Notes under the pieces: generated by a model | Database searches by the model: none | What the model saw: the letters and a program-made list of their open reading frames with translations, nothing else | What the model was told of the DNA's origin: nothing | Program-made: the position numbers and the translations under genes | Source: Pseudomonas sp. MWU16-30317 | Lineage (GTDB): Bacteria > Pseudomonadota > Gammaproteobacteria > Pseudomonadales > Pseudomonadaceae | NCBI RefSeq assembly: GCF_020515695.1 | Contig: NZ_JAIWJA010000007.1 | Location: 248,001-312,000, forward strand | DNA: 64,000 nucleotides | Reading direction: 5' to 3' | Shown here: positions 26,603 through 34,626 of the stretch, one piece after another | How positions within the stretch are numbered: position 1 is the stretch's first letter | Layout: each line of letters begins with the position of its first letter

Positions 26603-27910
26603 ATGCCTGCCAGCCCAACCCCTCCGAGCGCGCTGACCTACCTCAGCGGCTTCGGCAACCAGTTCAGCAGCGAGGCATTGCCCGGTGCGCTGCCAGTGGG
26701 GCGCAACTCCCCGCAGCGCCCGCCCTACGGTCTGTACGCCGAGCAATTCTCCGGCAGCGCCTTTACCGTGCCCCGCAGCGAAGCCCGGCGCACCTGGCTG
26801 TACCGCCTGCAACCCGCGGCCAACCACCCACGCTTCGAACGCCTGCAACGCCAGTTGCCGGGCCGCGAGCCGGGCGTCATCACCCCCAATCGCTTGCGGT
26901 GGGACCCGCTTGAGATTCCCGCCCAGCCCTGCGACTTAATCGACGGCCTGCTGCCGCTCGCTGCCACCCACGCTAGCGATCAGGCCGAGGGCGTCAGCGT
27001 CTACCTCTATGCCGCCAATCGCTCGATGCAACGCGCGTTCTTCAGCGCCGACGGCGAATGGCTGGTGGTGCCGCAACAGGGGCGGCTGCGGGTAATTACC
27101 GAACTCGGGGTGCTGGAGGTCGAGCCGCAAGAGATCCTCGTGTTGCCGCGCGGCCTGAAGTTCAAGGTCGAATTGCCGGACACCATTGCGCGGGGCTATA
27201 TCTGCGAGAACCACGCAGGCTCCCTGCGGCTACCGGACCTGGGACCCATCGGCAGCAACGGCCTGGCCAACCCGCGGGATTTTCTCAGCCCCGTGGCGTG
27301 TTTCGAGGACTTGCGCCAACCCTGCCAACTGGTGCAGAAATTCCTCGGCGAGCTGTGGGCCACCGAGCTGCCGCACTCGCCCTTCGACGTGGTCGCCTGG
27401 CACGGCAACAACGTGCCTTGTAAATACGATCTGCGGCACTTCAATACCCTGGGCACGGTGAGCTTCGATCACCCCGACCCGTCGATCTTTACCGTGCTGA
27501 CCTCGCCCAGCCCGGACCCTGGCGTCGCCACCGTCGATTTCGTGATCTTCCCGCCACGCTGGATGGTGGCCGAGAACACCTTTCGTCCGCCCTGGTTCCA
27601 CCGCAATGTGATGAACGAATTCATGGGCCTGATCACCGGCGCCTACGACGCCAAGGCGAGCGGCTTCAGCCCCGGCGGCGCCTCGCTGCACAGCTGCATG
27701 AGCGCCCATGGCCCGGACGACAGCACCGTGCAACTGGCCACCGAGGCCGAGCTGCGCCCACAAAAGATCGAGCAGACCATGGCCTTCATGTTCGAGACAC
27801 GCTACGTGTTGCGGCCTAGCCGCGCCGCTTTGGCGTTACCGCAGTTGCAGAACGATTACGACAGCTGCTGGGCCGGCATGGCCACGCGCTTCGACGGGAA
27901 TCAACCATGA
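26603..27910 (+). CDS. hmgA: Homogentisate 1,2-dioxygenase
   Basis: A 435-residue cupin-fold enzyme that opens homogentisate to maleylacetoacetate in tyrosine/phenylalanine breakdown. Recognised from LSGFGNQFSSEALPGALP at the start, the metal-site segment FHRNVMNEFMGLITGAYDAK and the LHSCMSAHGPD motif. Length is normal for the family. GAGG lies just before the ATG, and its stop overlaps the fahA start as ATGA. Confidence 0.96.
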   Translation: MPASPTPPSALTYLSGFGNQFSSEALPGALPVGRNSPQRPPYGLYAEQFSGSAFTVPRSEARRTWLYRLQPAANHPRFERLQRQLPGREPGVITPNRLRWDPLEIPAQPCDLIDGLLPLAATHASDQAEGVSVYLYAANRSMQRAFFSADGEWLVVPQQGRLRVITELGVLEVEPQEILVLPRGLKFKVELPDTIARGYICENHAGSLRLPDLGPIGSNGLANPRDFLSPVACFEDLRQPCQLVQKFLGELWATELPHSPFDVVAWHGNNVPCKYDLRHFNTLGTVSFDHPDPSIFTVLTSPSPDPGVATVDFVIFPPRWMVAENTFRPPWFHRNVMNEFMGLITGAYDAKASGFSPGGASLHSCMSAHGPDDSTVQLATEAELRPQKIEQTMAFMFETRYVLRPSRAALALPQLQNDYDSCWAGMATRFDGNQP

Positions 27911-29211
27911 GCCAGGCACCGCAGAGCTGGATTACCTCGGCCAATGGCCATCCGGACTTTCCCCTCCATAACTTGCCGTTAGGTATCTTCAGCCACGGCG
28001 ACGGCACACCCCGTGGCGGCGCCGCCATCGGCGATTTGCTGCTGGACCTTCGCGCAGCCATCGCCTTGGGTGTATTCACGGGTGCAGCGCTGGCAGCGGC
28101 CGAGGCGGCCAGTGGCGCGACGCTGAATGCTTTCTTTGCGCTGGGCAGTGCGGCGCGCCAAGCCTTGCGCGCGGCCTTGCTCGACCTGCTGGGGGAACAC
28201 AGTACGGTGCAAACCTTGCTGGCCAGCGCCCTTCATCCACAGATCGACTGCCAGATGCACCTGCCCGCGCAAGTAGGCGACTACACCGACTTCTACGCGG
28301 GCATCCACCACGCGACCAACGTGGGCAAGCTGTTGCGCCCGGACACTCCGCTGCTGCCCAACTACAAATACGTGCCTATCGGCTATCACGGCCGCGCGTC
28401 GACCTTGAATATCAGCGGCACGCCGGTCCATCGGCCTAACGGCCAGACGCTGCCGAACGGCGCCAGCGAGCCGATGTTCGGCCCCTGCGGGCGGCTCGAC
28501 TTCGAGCTAGAGCTGGGTGTCTGGATCGGCCCCGGCAATGCCCAAGGCACGGCTATCGCCATTGATCAGGCGGCCGAGCATATCGCCGGTTTCTGCCTGC
28601 TCAACGATTGGTCGGCACGGGATATTCAGGCCTGGGAATATCAGCCGCTGGGGCCTTTTTTGTCCAAGAGCTTCGCCACTACGCTGTCGCCCTGGGTGGT
28701 CACCGCCGAGGCGCTGGCACCGTTCCGTTGCGCCCAACCCCCGCGCCCCGCCGGTGACCCGCAGCCGCTTGGGTATTTGCTGGCCGAACAGGATCAACGC
28801 CATGGCGCGCTGAATATCGAGTTGCAGGCGCTGCTGCTGACACCGCTGATGCGTGAGCAGGGGCTGGCGCCGCAACGTTTGGGGCTGAGCAATACGCAGC
28901 ACATGTACTGGACGGTTGCGCAGATGGTGGCGCATCACAGCGTTAACGGCTGCCGGTTGCAACCGGGGGATTTGCTCGGCACCGGGACCTTATCAGGGCC
29001 GGACGAAGGGGAGTCTGGCAGCCTGCTGGAGATCACCGAGGGCGGGAAGTTGCCGTTGGTACTGGCCAACGGCGAAACGCGGCTGTTTCTGGAAGATGGC
29101 GATGAGGTGATTTTGCGGGCCAGATGCCACGGGGCGGGGCTGCCGGAAATTGGGTTTGGGGAGTGTCGGGGGCTGGTGGTGGCGGCTCAGGTCAGCGCTC
29201 GACGCAGCTAG
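27907..29211 (+). CDS. fahA: Fumarylacetoacetase
   Basis: 434 residues. It hydrolyses fumarylacetoacetate to fumarate and acetoacetate. Family marks include DFYAGIHHATNVGKLLRP, YHGRASTLNISGTP, DFELELGVWIG and FCLLNDWSARDIQAWEYQPLGPF, which hold the divalent metal and catalytic residues. It overlaps hmgA by four bases. The usual third gene, maleylacetoacetate isomerase maiA, does not follow. Confidence 0.95.
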   Translation: MSQAPQSWITSANGHPDFPLHNLPLGIFSHGDGTPRGGAAIGDLLLDLRAAIALGVFTGAALAAAEAASGATLNAFFALGSAARQALRAALLDLLGEHSTVQTLLASALHPQIDCQMHLPAQVGDYTDFYAGIHHATNVGKLLRPDTPLLPNYKYVPIGYHGRASTLNISGTPVHRPNGQTLPNGASEPMFGPCGRLDFELELGVWIGPGNAQGTAIAIDQAAEHIAGFCLLNDWSARDIQAWEYQPLGPFLSKSFATTLSPWVVTAEALAPFRCAQPPRPAGDPQPLGYLLAEQDQRHGALNIELQALLLTPLMREQGLAPQRLGLSNTQHMYWTVAQMVAHHSVNGCRLQPGDLLGTGTLSGPDEGESGSLLEITEGGKLPLVLANGETRLFLEDGDEVILRARCHGAGLPEIGFGECRGLVVAAQVSARRS

Positions 29212-29399
29212 TCGAAACCCGCTTGACGCATCGCGTGCGCGGCCACTAAGGGTCATGCAAACAGACCGCTCGGTCATCTTTCATCCGCTGCGACAGCGCG
29301 ACCAATCGTCACAGACGAAATTATTCCTTATCATACGCGGCTTAAACGATTCCATAGCCCGACGGGATGAACCCGGTACTGCCTCCATAAGGAGCAAAC

Positions 29400-30269
29400 A
29401 TGTCCAGAATTTCCCACAAGGGATTGCGCAGCGCCTTTCGCGAGTTGCTGGCCTCACACACCTGCTATCACACCGCTTCCGTGTTCGATCCGATGTCTGC
29501 ACGGATCGCCGCCGACCTCGGCTTTGAGGTCGGTATTCTCGGCGGCTCGGTCGCCTCCCTGCAGGTGCTGGGTGCACCGGATTTCGCACTGATCACGCTG
29601 TCCGAATTCGTCGAGCAGGCCACGCGCATTGGTCGCGTCGCTCAGCTGCCGGTACTCGCCGACGCCGACCACGGTTACGGCAACGCCCTCAACGTGATGC
29701 GCACCGTGACCGAGCTGGAGCGAGCCGGGATCGCCGCGCTGACCATCGAAGACACCCTGCTGCCCGCCCAATTCGGGCGCAAGTCCACCGACCTGATCTC
29801 GGTCGAGGAAGGCATCGGCAAGATCCGCGCGGGCCTCGAAGCCCGCGTCGACCCCGAGCTGGCGATCATCGCTCGCACCAACGCTGGTGTGCTGTCGACC
29901 GAAGAAGTGATTCACCGCACCAAGGCCTATCAGAAGGCCGGTGCCGACGGTATCTGTATGGTCGGCGTGCGCGACTTCGAGCATCTGGAAGAAATCGCCG
30001 CCAACCTGACCGTGCCGTTGATGTTGGTGACCTACGGCAACAAGGCGCTGCAGGACGATGCGCGCCTGGCCAAGCTCGGTGTGCGTATCTGCGTGGATGG
30101 CCACGGCGCCTATTTCGCGGCCATCAAGGCCACCTATGATGCCTTGCGCGCGCAGCGCAACCTGACGCACAGCACCGAGAACCTCAGTGCGACCGAATTG
30201 ACCCGTGTTTATACGCGCCCGGAACGCTACGTCGAGTGGGCTCGGGAGTTCATGCACGTCGATGAGTGA
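29400..30269 (+). CDS. Oxaloacetate decarboxylase, PEP mutase/isocitrate lyase superfamily
   Basis: A 289-residue TIM-barrel enzyme close in length and sequence to PA4872 of P. aeruginosa, characterised as an oxaloacetate decarboxylase. Visible superfamily parts are the Mg-binding LADADHGYGNALNVMRTV, TIEDTLLPAQFGRKS and IIARTNAGVLSTEE. AAGGAG precedes the ATG. It is monocistronic, and the 190 bases after fahA hold no gene. Confidence 0.85.
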   Translation: MSRISHKGLRSAFRELLASHTCYHTASVFDPMSARIAADLGFEVGILGGSVASLQVLGAPDFALITLSEFVEQATRIGRVAQLPVLADADHGYGNALNVMRTVTELERAGIAALTIEDTLLPAQFGRKSTDLISVEEGIGKIRAGLEARVDPELAIIARTNAGVLSTEEVIHRTKAYQKAGADGICMVGVRDFEHLEEIAANLTVPLMLVTYGNKALQDDARLAKLGVRICVDGHGAYFAAIKATYDALRAQRNLTHSTENLSATELTRVYTRPERYVEWAREFMHVDE

Positions 30270-30403
30270 TGCTTGCTGGGGGCCGGTGAAGACCTTTCTG
30301 CGCCCGACGCGCACGCCCACTCACACAGATGATGGGCGGTCGCACGGAACTTAAAGGACCAAGCGCCACACTGAGTTTCAACGCGTCCTTCGTCGAGCTC
30401 ATC

Positions 30404-31615
30404 ATGGCCCACTCCGCCTCGCCTCGCAGCACCTATGCGCTGGATGCGCTGAACTTCTTTTTGGCCGATGTACGCGACGGCCTGGGGCCTTACCTGGCCA
30501 TCTACCTGTTGGCCGTGCACCATTGGGAACCTGCCAGCATCGGCCTGGTGATGACCCTCGCCGGCTTGGCCGCGTTGGTGACCCAGACCCCGGCTGGCGC
30601 GCTGATCGACCGCACCCGCGGCAAGCGCCTGATCGTCGCCGTGGCCGCTTTGGTGGTCACTGGCAGTTGCGTGATCCTGCCGTTCATCAACGACTTCACC
30701 TGGGTCGCGCTGACCCAGGCGTTCAGCGCGGCGGCGGCCTCGATTTTCGCCCCGGCCATTGCAGCCATCTCCTTGGGCATGACCGGCCCGAAGGCCTTCA
30801 CTCGCCGGACCGGGCGCAACGAAACCTTCAATCACGCAGGCAATGCCTGTGCTGCCCTGCTGGCGGGGGGCTTCGCCTGGTTGTTCGGGCCGGTGGCGGT
30901 GTTCTACCTGATGGCGATCATGGCGGTCTGCAGTGTGGTGGCCGTAGTGGCCGTTGCACCGGGGGATATCGATCATCAAATGGCGCGGGGCTTCGATCCT
31001 GCCCACGGCGAGCAAGCCTCCGGCTGGCGGGTGTTGCTGAGCAATCGCTCGCTGATGTTGTTCGCGTTGTGTTGCGCGTTATTTCACCTGGCCAATGCCG
31101 CCATGCTGCCGCTGGTGAGCCAGAAGCTCTCACAGTTCGACCTGAGCCTGGCCACCCCGTTGACCTCGGCGTGCATCGTCGCTGCGCAACTGGTGATGGT
31201 ACCTGCCGCGCTGCTGGTGGGCGCCCGTGCCGATCGCTGGGGGCGCAAACCGCTGTTGCTGGCTGGGTTCGCCATCCTGCCGATCCGCGGCGTGCTCTAC
31301 ACGCTGTGGGATAACCCTTACTGGCTGGTGGGCGTGCAGTTGCTCGACGGCATCGGTGCTGGGCTGTTCGGTGCGTTGCTGCCGCTGGTGGTCAAGGATC
31401 TCACGGCGGGTACCGGGCGCTTCAACGTCAGCCTGGGCGCGGTGACGACTGCGTTCGGCCTGGGCGCGGCACTGAGTAACGGGCTGGCAGGCTGGGTCGT
31501 GCAAGAAGCGGGCTATAGCGCGGCGTTCTTGACCCTGGCAGGCATTGCCGCGGTGGCTGTGCTGCTATTGTTGGCACTGCCTGAATCCCTCGATCGATCC
31601 TCCACTGCCTCCTGA
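30404..31615 (+). CDS. MFS transporter
   Basis: About 403 residues with twelve predicted spans. The first half carries ADVRDGLGPYLAIYLL and the loop TPAGALIDRTRGKRLIVA, as in drug/sugar-type MFS proteins often annotated as YfcJ/arsenite-linked exporters. The start is uncertain: ATG 30404 (MAHSASPRST) is preferred over the frame from 30329. It ends ten bases before the ArsB-like gene, so the two are likely cotranscribed. Confidence 0.72.
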   Translation: MAHSASPRSTYALDALNFFLADVRDGLGPYLAIYLLAVHHWEPASIGLVMTLAGLAALVTQTPAGALIDRTRGKRLIVAVAALVVTGSCVILPFINDFTWVALTQAFSAAAASIFAPAIAAISLGMTGPKAFTRRTGRNETFNHAGNACAALLAGGFAWLFGPVAVFYLMAIMAVCSVVAVVAVAPGDIDHQMARGFDPAHGEQASGWRVLLSNRSLMLFALCCALFHLANAAMLPLVSQKLSQFDLSLATPLTSACIVAAQLVMVPAALLVGARADRWGRKPLLLAGFAILPIRGVLYTLWDNPYWLVGVQLLDGIGAGLFGALLPLVVKDLTAGTGRFNVSLGAVTTAFGLGAALSNGLAGWVVQEAGYSAAFLTLAGIAAVAVLLLLALPESLDRSSTAS

Positions 31616-31624
31616 GTTCGCCCT

Positions 31625-32866
31625 ATGCATTCACCGTTGATCATCTGGTGCATCACCGCCGTTGCCACTGCTGGCGTCATCCTGAGGCCGTGGCGGGTGC
31701 CAGAGTACATCTGGGCGCTAGGCGGCGCGCTGATCCTGGTCATCAGCGGCCTGGTACCTGTAACGCTGGCGCTGAGCGCGGTGACCAAGGGCGACGACGT
31801 CTATCTGTTCCTGATCGGCATGATGCTGCTGGCCGAGATGGCCCGGCGCGAAGGCCTGTTCGACTGGCTGGCGACCCTGGCCGCGCGGCACGCCCGTGGC
31901 TCCAGTCAGCGCTTGTTCGATCTGGTGTTCGGCGTCGGCACGCTGGTCACGGTGTTTTTATCCAATGACGCCACAGCTGTGGTGCTGACCCCGGCGGTAT
32001 ACGCCGCGACACGGGCCGCCAAGGCCGATCCCCTGCCCTATCTGTTCATCTGCGCCTTTATCGCCAACGCCGCGAGCTTCGTGCTGCCGATTTCCAACCC
32101 GGCCAACCTGGTGATCTTCGGCCGCCATATGCCGCCGTTGCTGGACTGGCTGGCGCAGTTCAGCCTGCCGTCGCTGGCGGCGATCGTGCTCACCTACGGA
32201 GTGTTGCGGCTGAGCCAGCGCAAGCATCTGCGTCAGCCATTGGCCGAAGTTTCGGCACTTGGCCCGCTACCCATGGGCGCACGGCTGACGGCGGCGGGCA
32301 TTGCGGTGACGGCGGTGTTGCTGCTGGTGGTGTCGGCACTGGATCAACCGCTAGGGCTGCCCACGTGCATCGCTGGGTTGCTGACGGTAGCGCTGGTGCA
32401 CGTGCTGCAACGCCGTACGCCATGGGCGGTGTTCAAGGGTGTGTCCTGGGCTGTGCTGCCGTTAGTGGCGGGGCTGTTCGTGCTGGTGGAGGCGTTGGCC
32501 ATGACCGGGGTGATCGCGGAGCTGGCCAAGGCGCTGGAGCAGTGGACACGACAAGCGCCTGCGCAGGCGACCTGGGGCACCGGGATATTGGTCGCGATCG
32601 CCACGAACTTGATGAACAACCTTCCGGCAGGGTTGATCGCCGGTTCGGTCGGCCAGCTGGCGAGCCTGCCCGGGCAAACGACAGCAGCTTTGGTGGTAGC
32701 GGTAGACCTTGGCCCCAATTTGTCGATCACCGGTTCCTTGGCGACTTTGCTGTGGTTGATCGCCGTACGCCGCGAGGGGCTGCATGTGAGTGCGTGGACG
32801 TTCTTGAAGCTTGGGGCGTTGGTGATGCCTCCGGCGCTGTTGGGGGCGCTGGCGGCGATACGTTAA
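31625..32866 (+). CDS. ArsB-like permease
   Basis: 413 residues, about eleven membrane spans. Diagnostic parts of the ArsB/ion-transporter fold are FLSNDATAVVLTPAVYA, ISNPANLVIFG, ATNLMNNLPAGLIAGS and VDLGPNLSITGSLATLLWL. Characterised relatives extrude arsenite or antimonite. No arsR or arsC is nearby, and the partner MFS gene may contribute to the same export, so the substrate stays open. Confidence 0.78.
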   Translation: MHSPLIIWCITAVATAGVILRPWRVPEYIWALGGALILVISGLVPVTLALSAVTKGDDVYLFLIGMMLLAEMARREGLFDWLATLAARHARGSSQRLFDLVFGVGTLVTVFLSNDATAVVLTPAVYAATRAAKADPLPYLFICAFIANAASFVLPISNPANLVIFGRHMPPLLDWLAQFSLPSLAAIVLTYGVLRLSQRKHLRQPLAEVSALGPLPMGARLTAAGIAVTAVLLLVVSALDQPLGLPTCIAGLLTVALVHVLQRRTPWAVFKGVSWAVLPLVAGLFVLVEALAMTGVIAELAKALEQWTRQAPAQATWGTGILVAIATNLMNNLPAGLIAGSVGQLASLPGQTTAALVVAVDLGPNLSITGSLATLLWLIAVRREGLHVSAWTFLKLGALVMPPALLGALAAIR

Positions 32867-32912
32867 GCCTTCGGGTGAGGTGGGCGATCTGGGGATTCGG
32901 GGATTCGGGGTG

Positions 32913-33138
32913 GTTCTGCTTTCGAGCCGGCCTTGGGGTCGCGGCCCCCGCCATTGGCCCTTCGCTTTGGCTCAGGGTTCCCGCGCTTCGACGCACTGAC
33001 GAGGGGCACGCCCCGATGGGCCTTCCGTGGCCCAACGGGGCTTAGCCGGCATCCATGCCGGCTATCCCCTCGTCAGTGCGTCGAAACGCGGCCTGCTGGA
33101 AGGGGGCCGCGACCCCAAGGCCGACTCGAAAGCAGAAC
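32913..33138. repeat. Long hairpin repeat, copy 1
   Basis: About 226 bases fold on themselves. The outer arms GTTCTGCTTTCGAG and CTCGAAAGCAGAAC, with GGGGTCGCGGCCCCC opposite GGGGGCCGCGACCCC, enclose inner arms CGCTTCGACGCACTGACGAG and CTCGTCAGTGCGTCGAAACG and a central GCCGGCATCCATGCCGGC. Open frames across it have no coding character. Copy 2 lies in inverted orientation about 95 bases on. Confidence 0.88.
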
Positions 33139-33232
33139 AGTGCTATTTGTGGCGTCCTCGAGGTTCTAAAAGCGTCAGCGATTCGCTTTTGGCTTCTTGG
33201 GCTTTGAGTTTTGAAGACACCGCGATTTCCGC

Positions 33233-33454
33233 TTGGTCCTGCTTGCGCTCCAGCATGTGCGGCGCCCTTCCAGCAGGCCGCGTTCCGGCTGCTGAATCGG
33301 TGGCTCCCCGGCATGGATGCCGGGGAAGCCGCGCTGAGCCATGGAGGGCGATTCGCGGCGTGCCACCGATTCAGCAGCCGGAACGCGGGTACCCTGAGCG
33401 TCAGCGAAGGGCCAATGCTGGGCGCCGCACAGGCTGGAGCGCAAGCAGGACCAA
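33233..33454. repeat. Long hairpin repeat, copy 2 (inverted orientation)
   Basis: Outer arms TTGGTCCTGCTTGCGCTCCAG and its complement, inner arms TTCCGGCTGCTGAATCGGTGG and its complement, centre CCGGCATGGATGCCGGGG. The blocks CGGCATGGATGCCGG, TGGGCGTGCC-like loop sequence, CTGCTGGAAGG and GAAGGGCCAATG are shared with the reverse complement of copy 1, while both arm sequences differ. Confidence 0.88.
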
Positions 33455-33530
33455 CACGCCATCCAAAAGCCCCATAGCCAAGACACCCCAGCACTGAAGC
33501 CAAATCCGAACGCAGATGACAAAACGCGGC

Positions 33531-33578
33531 AACCAGGAACCAGGAACCAGGAACCAGGAACCAGGAACCAGGAACCAG
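33531..33578. repeat. Heptanucleotide tandem repeat (AACCAGG)
   Basis: Six perfect copies of AACCAGG followed by AACCAG, 48 bases in all. Non-coding on both strands. Copy number is likely to vary between isolates. Confidence 0.95.
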
Positions 33579-33605
33579 CCTCGGCCTTGCCATTAACCAG
33601 CGCCC

Positions 33606-33633
33606 ACAAAAAAAGCGACCCGAAGGCCGCTTT
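33606..33633 (-). terminator. Intrinsic terminator, probably of the tRNA-Asp unit
   Basis: On the minus strand AAAGCGGCC, TTCG loop, GGTCGCTTTTTTT: a stable stem followed by seven T. The only thing it could terminate is the RNA gene whose 3' end is visible at 33677-33693. Confidence 0.8.
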
Positions 33634-33676
33634 CTCTGTTTCGCTTCAAGGAGTTCAAGGGCCCTGAAGCTATGTA

Positions 33677-33693
33677 TGGCGCAGCGGACGGGA
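33677..33693 (-). other. Attachment-site remnant: 3' end of tRNA-Asp
   Basis: The minus strand reads TCCCGTCCGCTGCGCCA, identical to the last 17 bases of Pseudomonas tRNA-Asp(GUC) as recalled. Upstream of it the T-arm and the rest of the tRNA are not present, so this is a partial copy, as left at one end of an element integrated into a tRNA gene. The original terminator still follows at 33606-33633, and an integrase remnant lies on the other side. The intact tRNA should be at the far end of the island, outside the window. Confidence 0.75.
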
Positions 33694-33776
33694 TCATAAC
33701 TCACCCTCTAAATCGTTGAAAGCTTTAGGTTTCCATAGTCTAGCGTGTCGCTGATGGACTTGATTATGTACTTCTA

Positions 33777-34082
33777 ATGAGCGGCTGGCAATCTGAGGAC
33801 CGTACCGTTTTTATGCAATGCCGAGTGTATCGAGAACCTCAAACCTCTATGGCGAGCACAATTCTGAATGAGCACAGCTGGGACCCGGAGTTGGTTGAGG
33901 TCGCGTTAGCGCATGTCGATAGTGACGAAGTTCGAAGCGCTTACAACCGAGCGGATTACATCGAACGCCGGCGGCCGATGATGGCGTGGTGGAGCGAGTA
34001 CATCCAGAAGGCGGCGACCGGCAGCCTGTCAGCGTCTGCCATCAACCGAACCAAGGAACGAAACGTCCTTTCAATACTCTAG
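33777..34082 (+). pseudogene. Phage-type (P4-like) integrase, C-terminal remnant
   Basis: From about 33849 the frame encodes MASTILNEHSWDPELVEVAL, then AHVDSDEVRSAYNRADYIERR and RPMMAWWSEYI. This is the last ~75 residues of a P4-type tyrosine recombinase with the box II end, LAH and the catalytic Tyr of AYNRADY. The DNA-binding and central parts are missing; the preceding ~24 codons look like unrelated junction sequence. It cannot be an active integrase. It sits within 90 bases of the tRNA-Asp remnant. Confidence 0.8.
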
Positions 34083-34626
34083 GCGTGGATAGGTTGGCGA
34101 CAGCGGGACAATCCGCGTAATCAGCGTGCTGTACCGCGACAGAGGTGGCGACTTTCGCCAAATCGCGCCCATACGCACGCGGCACTCCACCCGGCAAGCC
34201 CTGATCCTGGGAACACTCATCGCTGGCTGAGCTACTGCGAAGCTAAGGGTATGAGGCCAAACATCGAGGACCTTCCGGCATCACAGGATAGCGTTAGCTT
34301 ACCGCCACGCGACAGTCCGGCAACGCACGACCTTCTCCTTTATTATGACGCTCGAGGTGTTGAAGATGCCCGAGTGAGTCGTTCTGCGGAACGGTATCAT
34401 TTCCCGCATAATCTTTCCGCAGGCAAAGGCCATCAATCAATTCTGCCGAGTTATCGCTTAAGGCCATGCTGACTGCTGTTACGAAACGATTTAGCCCAAA
34501 TTCAGACCGATTTCGACAATTGAAGGTTTTACATCCCGTTCCGGCCGCTAGTACTCACTGGAAAGAAATAGAATAAACTGGCTTTGCCCAAGGCGCGGGA
34601 GCCAACTCAAACAATTAAATGAAGAG
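34083..34626. other. Decayed or non-coding stretch after the integrase stub
   Basis: About 540 bases with no convincing gene. A 73-codon frame at 34251-34472 has no ribosome site and no recognisable family; a few disconnected phrases suggest degraded mobile DNA. No terminator for the converging chemoreceptor gene is obvious. Confidence 0.5.

Noticed and set aside
33531..33578. CRISPR array
   Set aside because: The 7-base units are contiguous with no spacers, and no cas genes are present.
33027..33704. Several open frames across the long hairpin repeats
   Set aside because: They follow the palindromes on both strands and change with the repeat; typical spurious repeat ORFs.
34251..34472. A 73-codon frame after the integrase remnant
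   Set aside because: No ribosome site and no recognisable domain; probably degraded mobile DNA.
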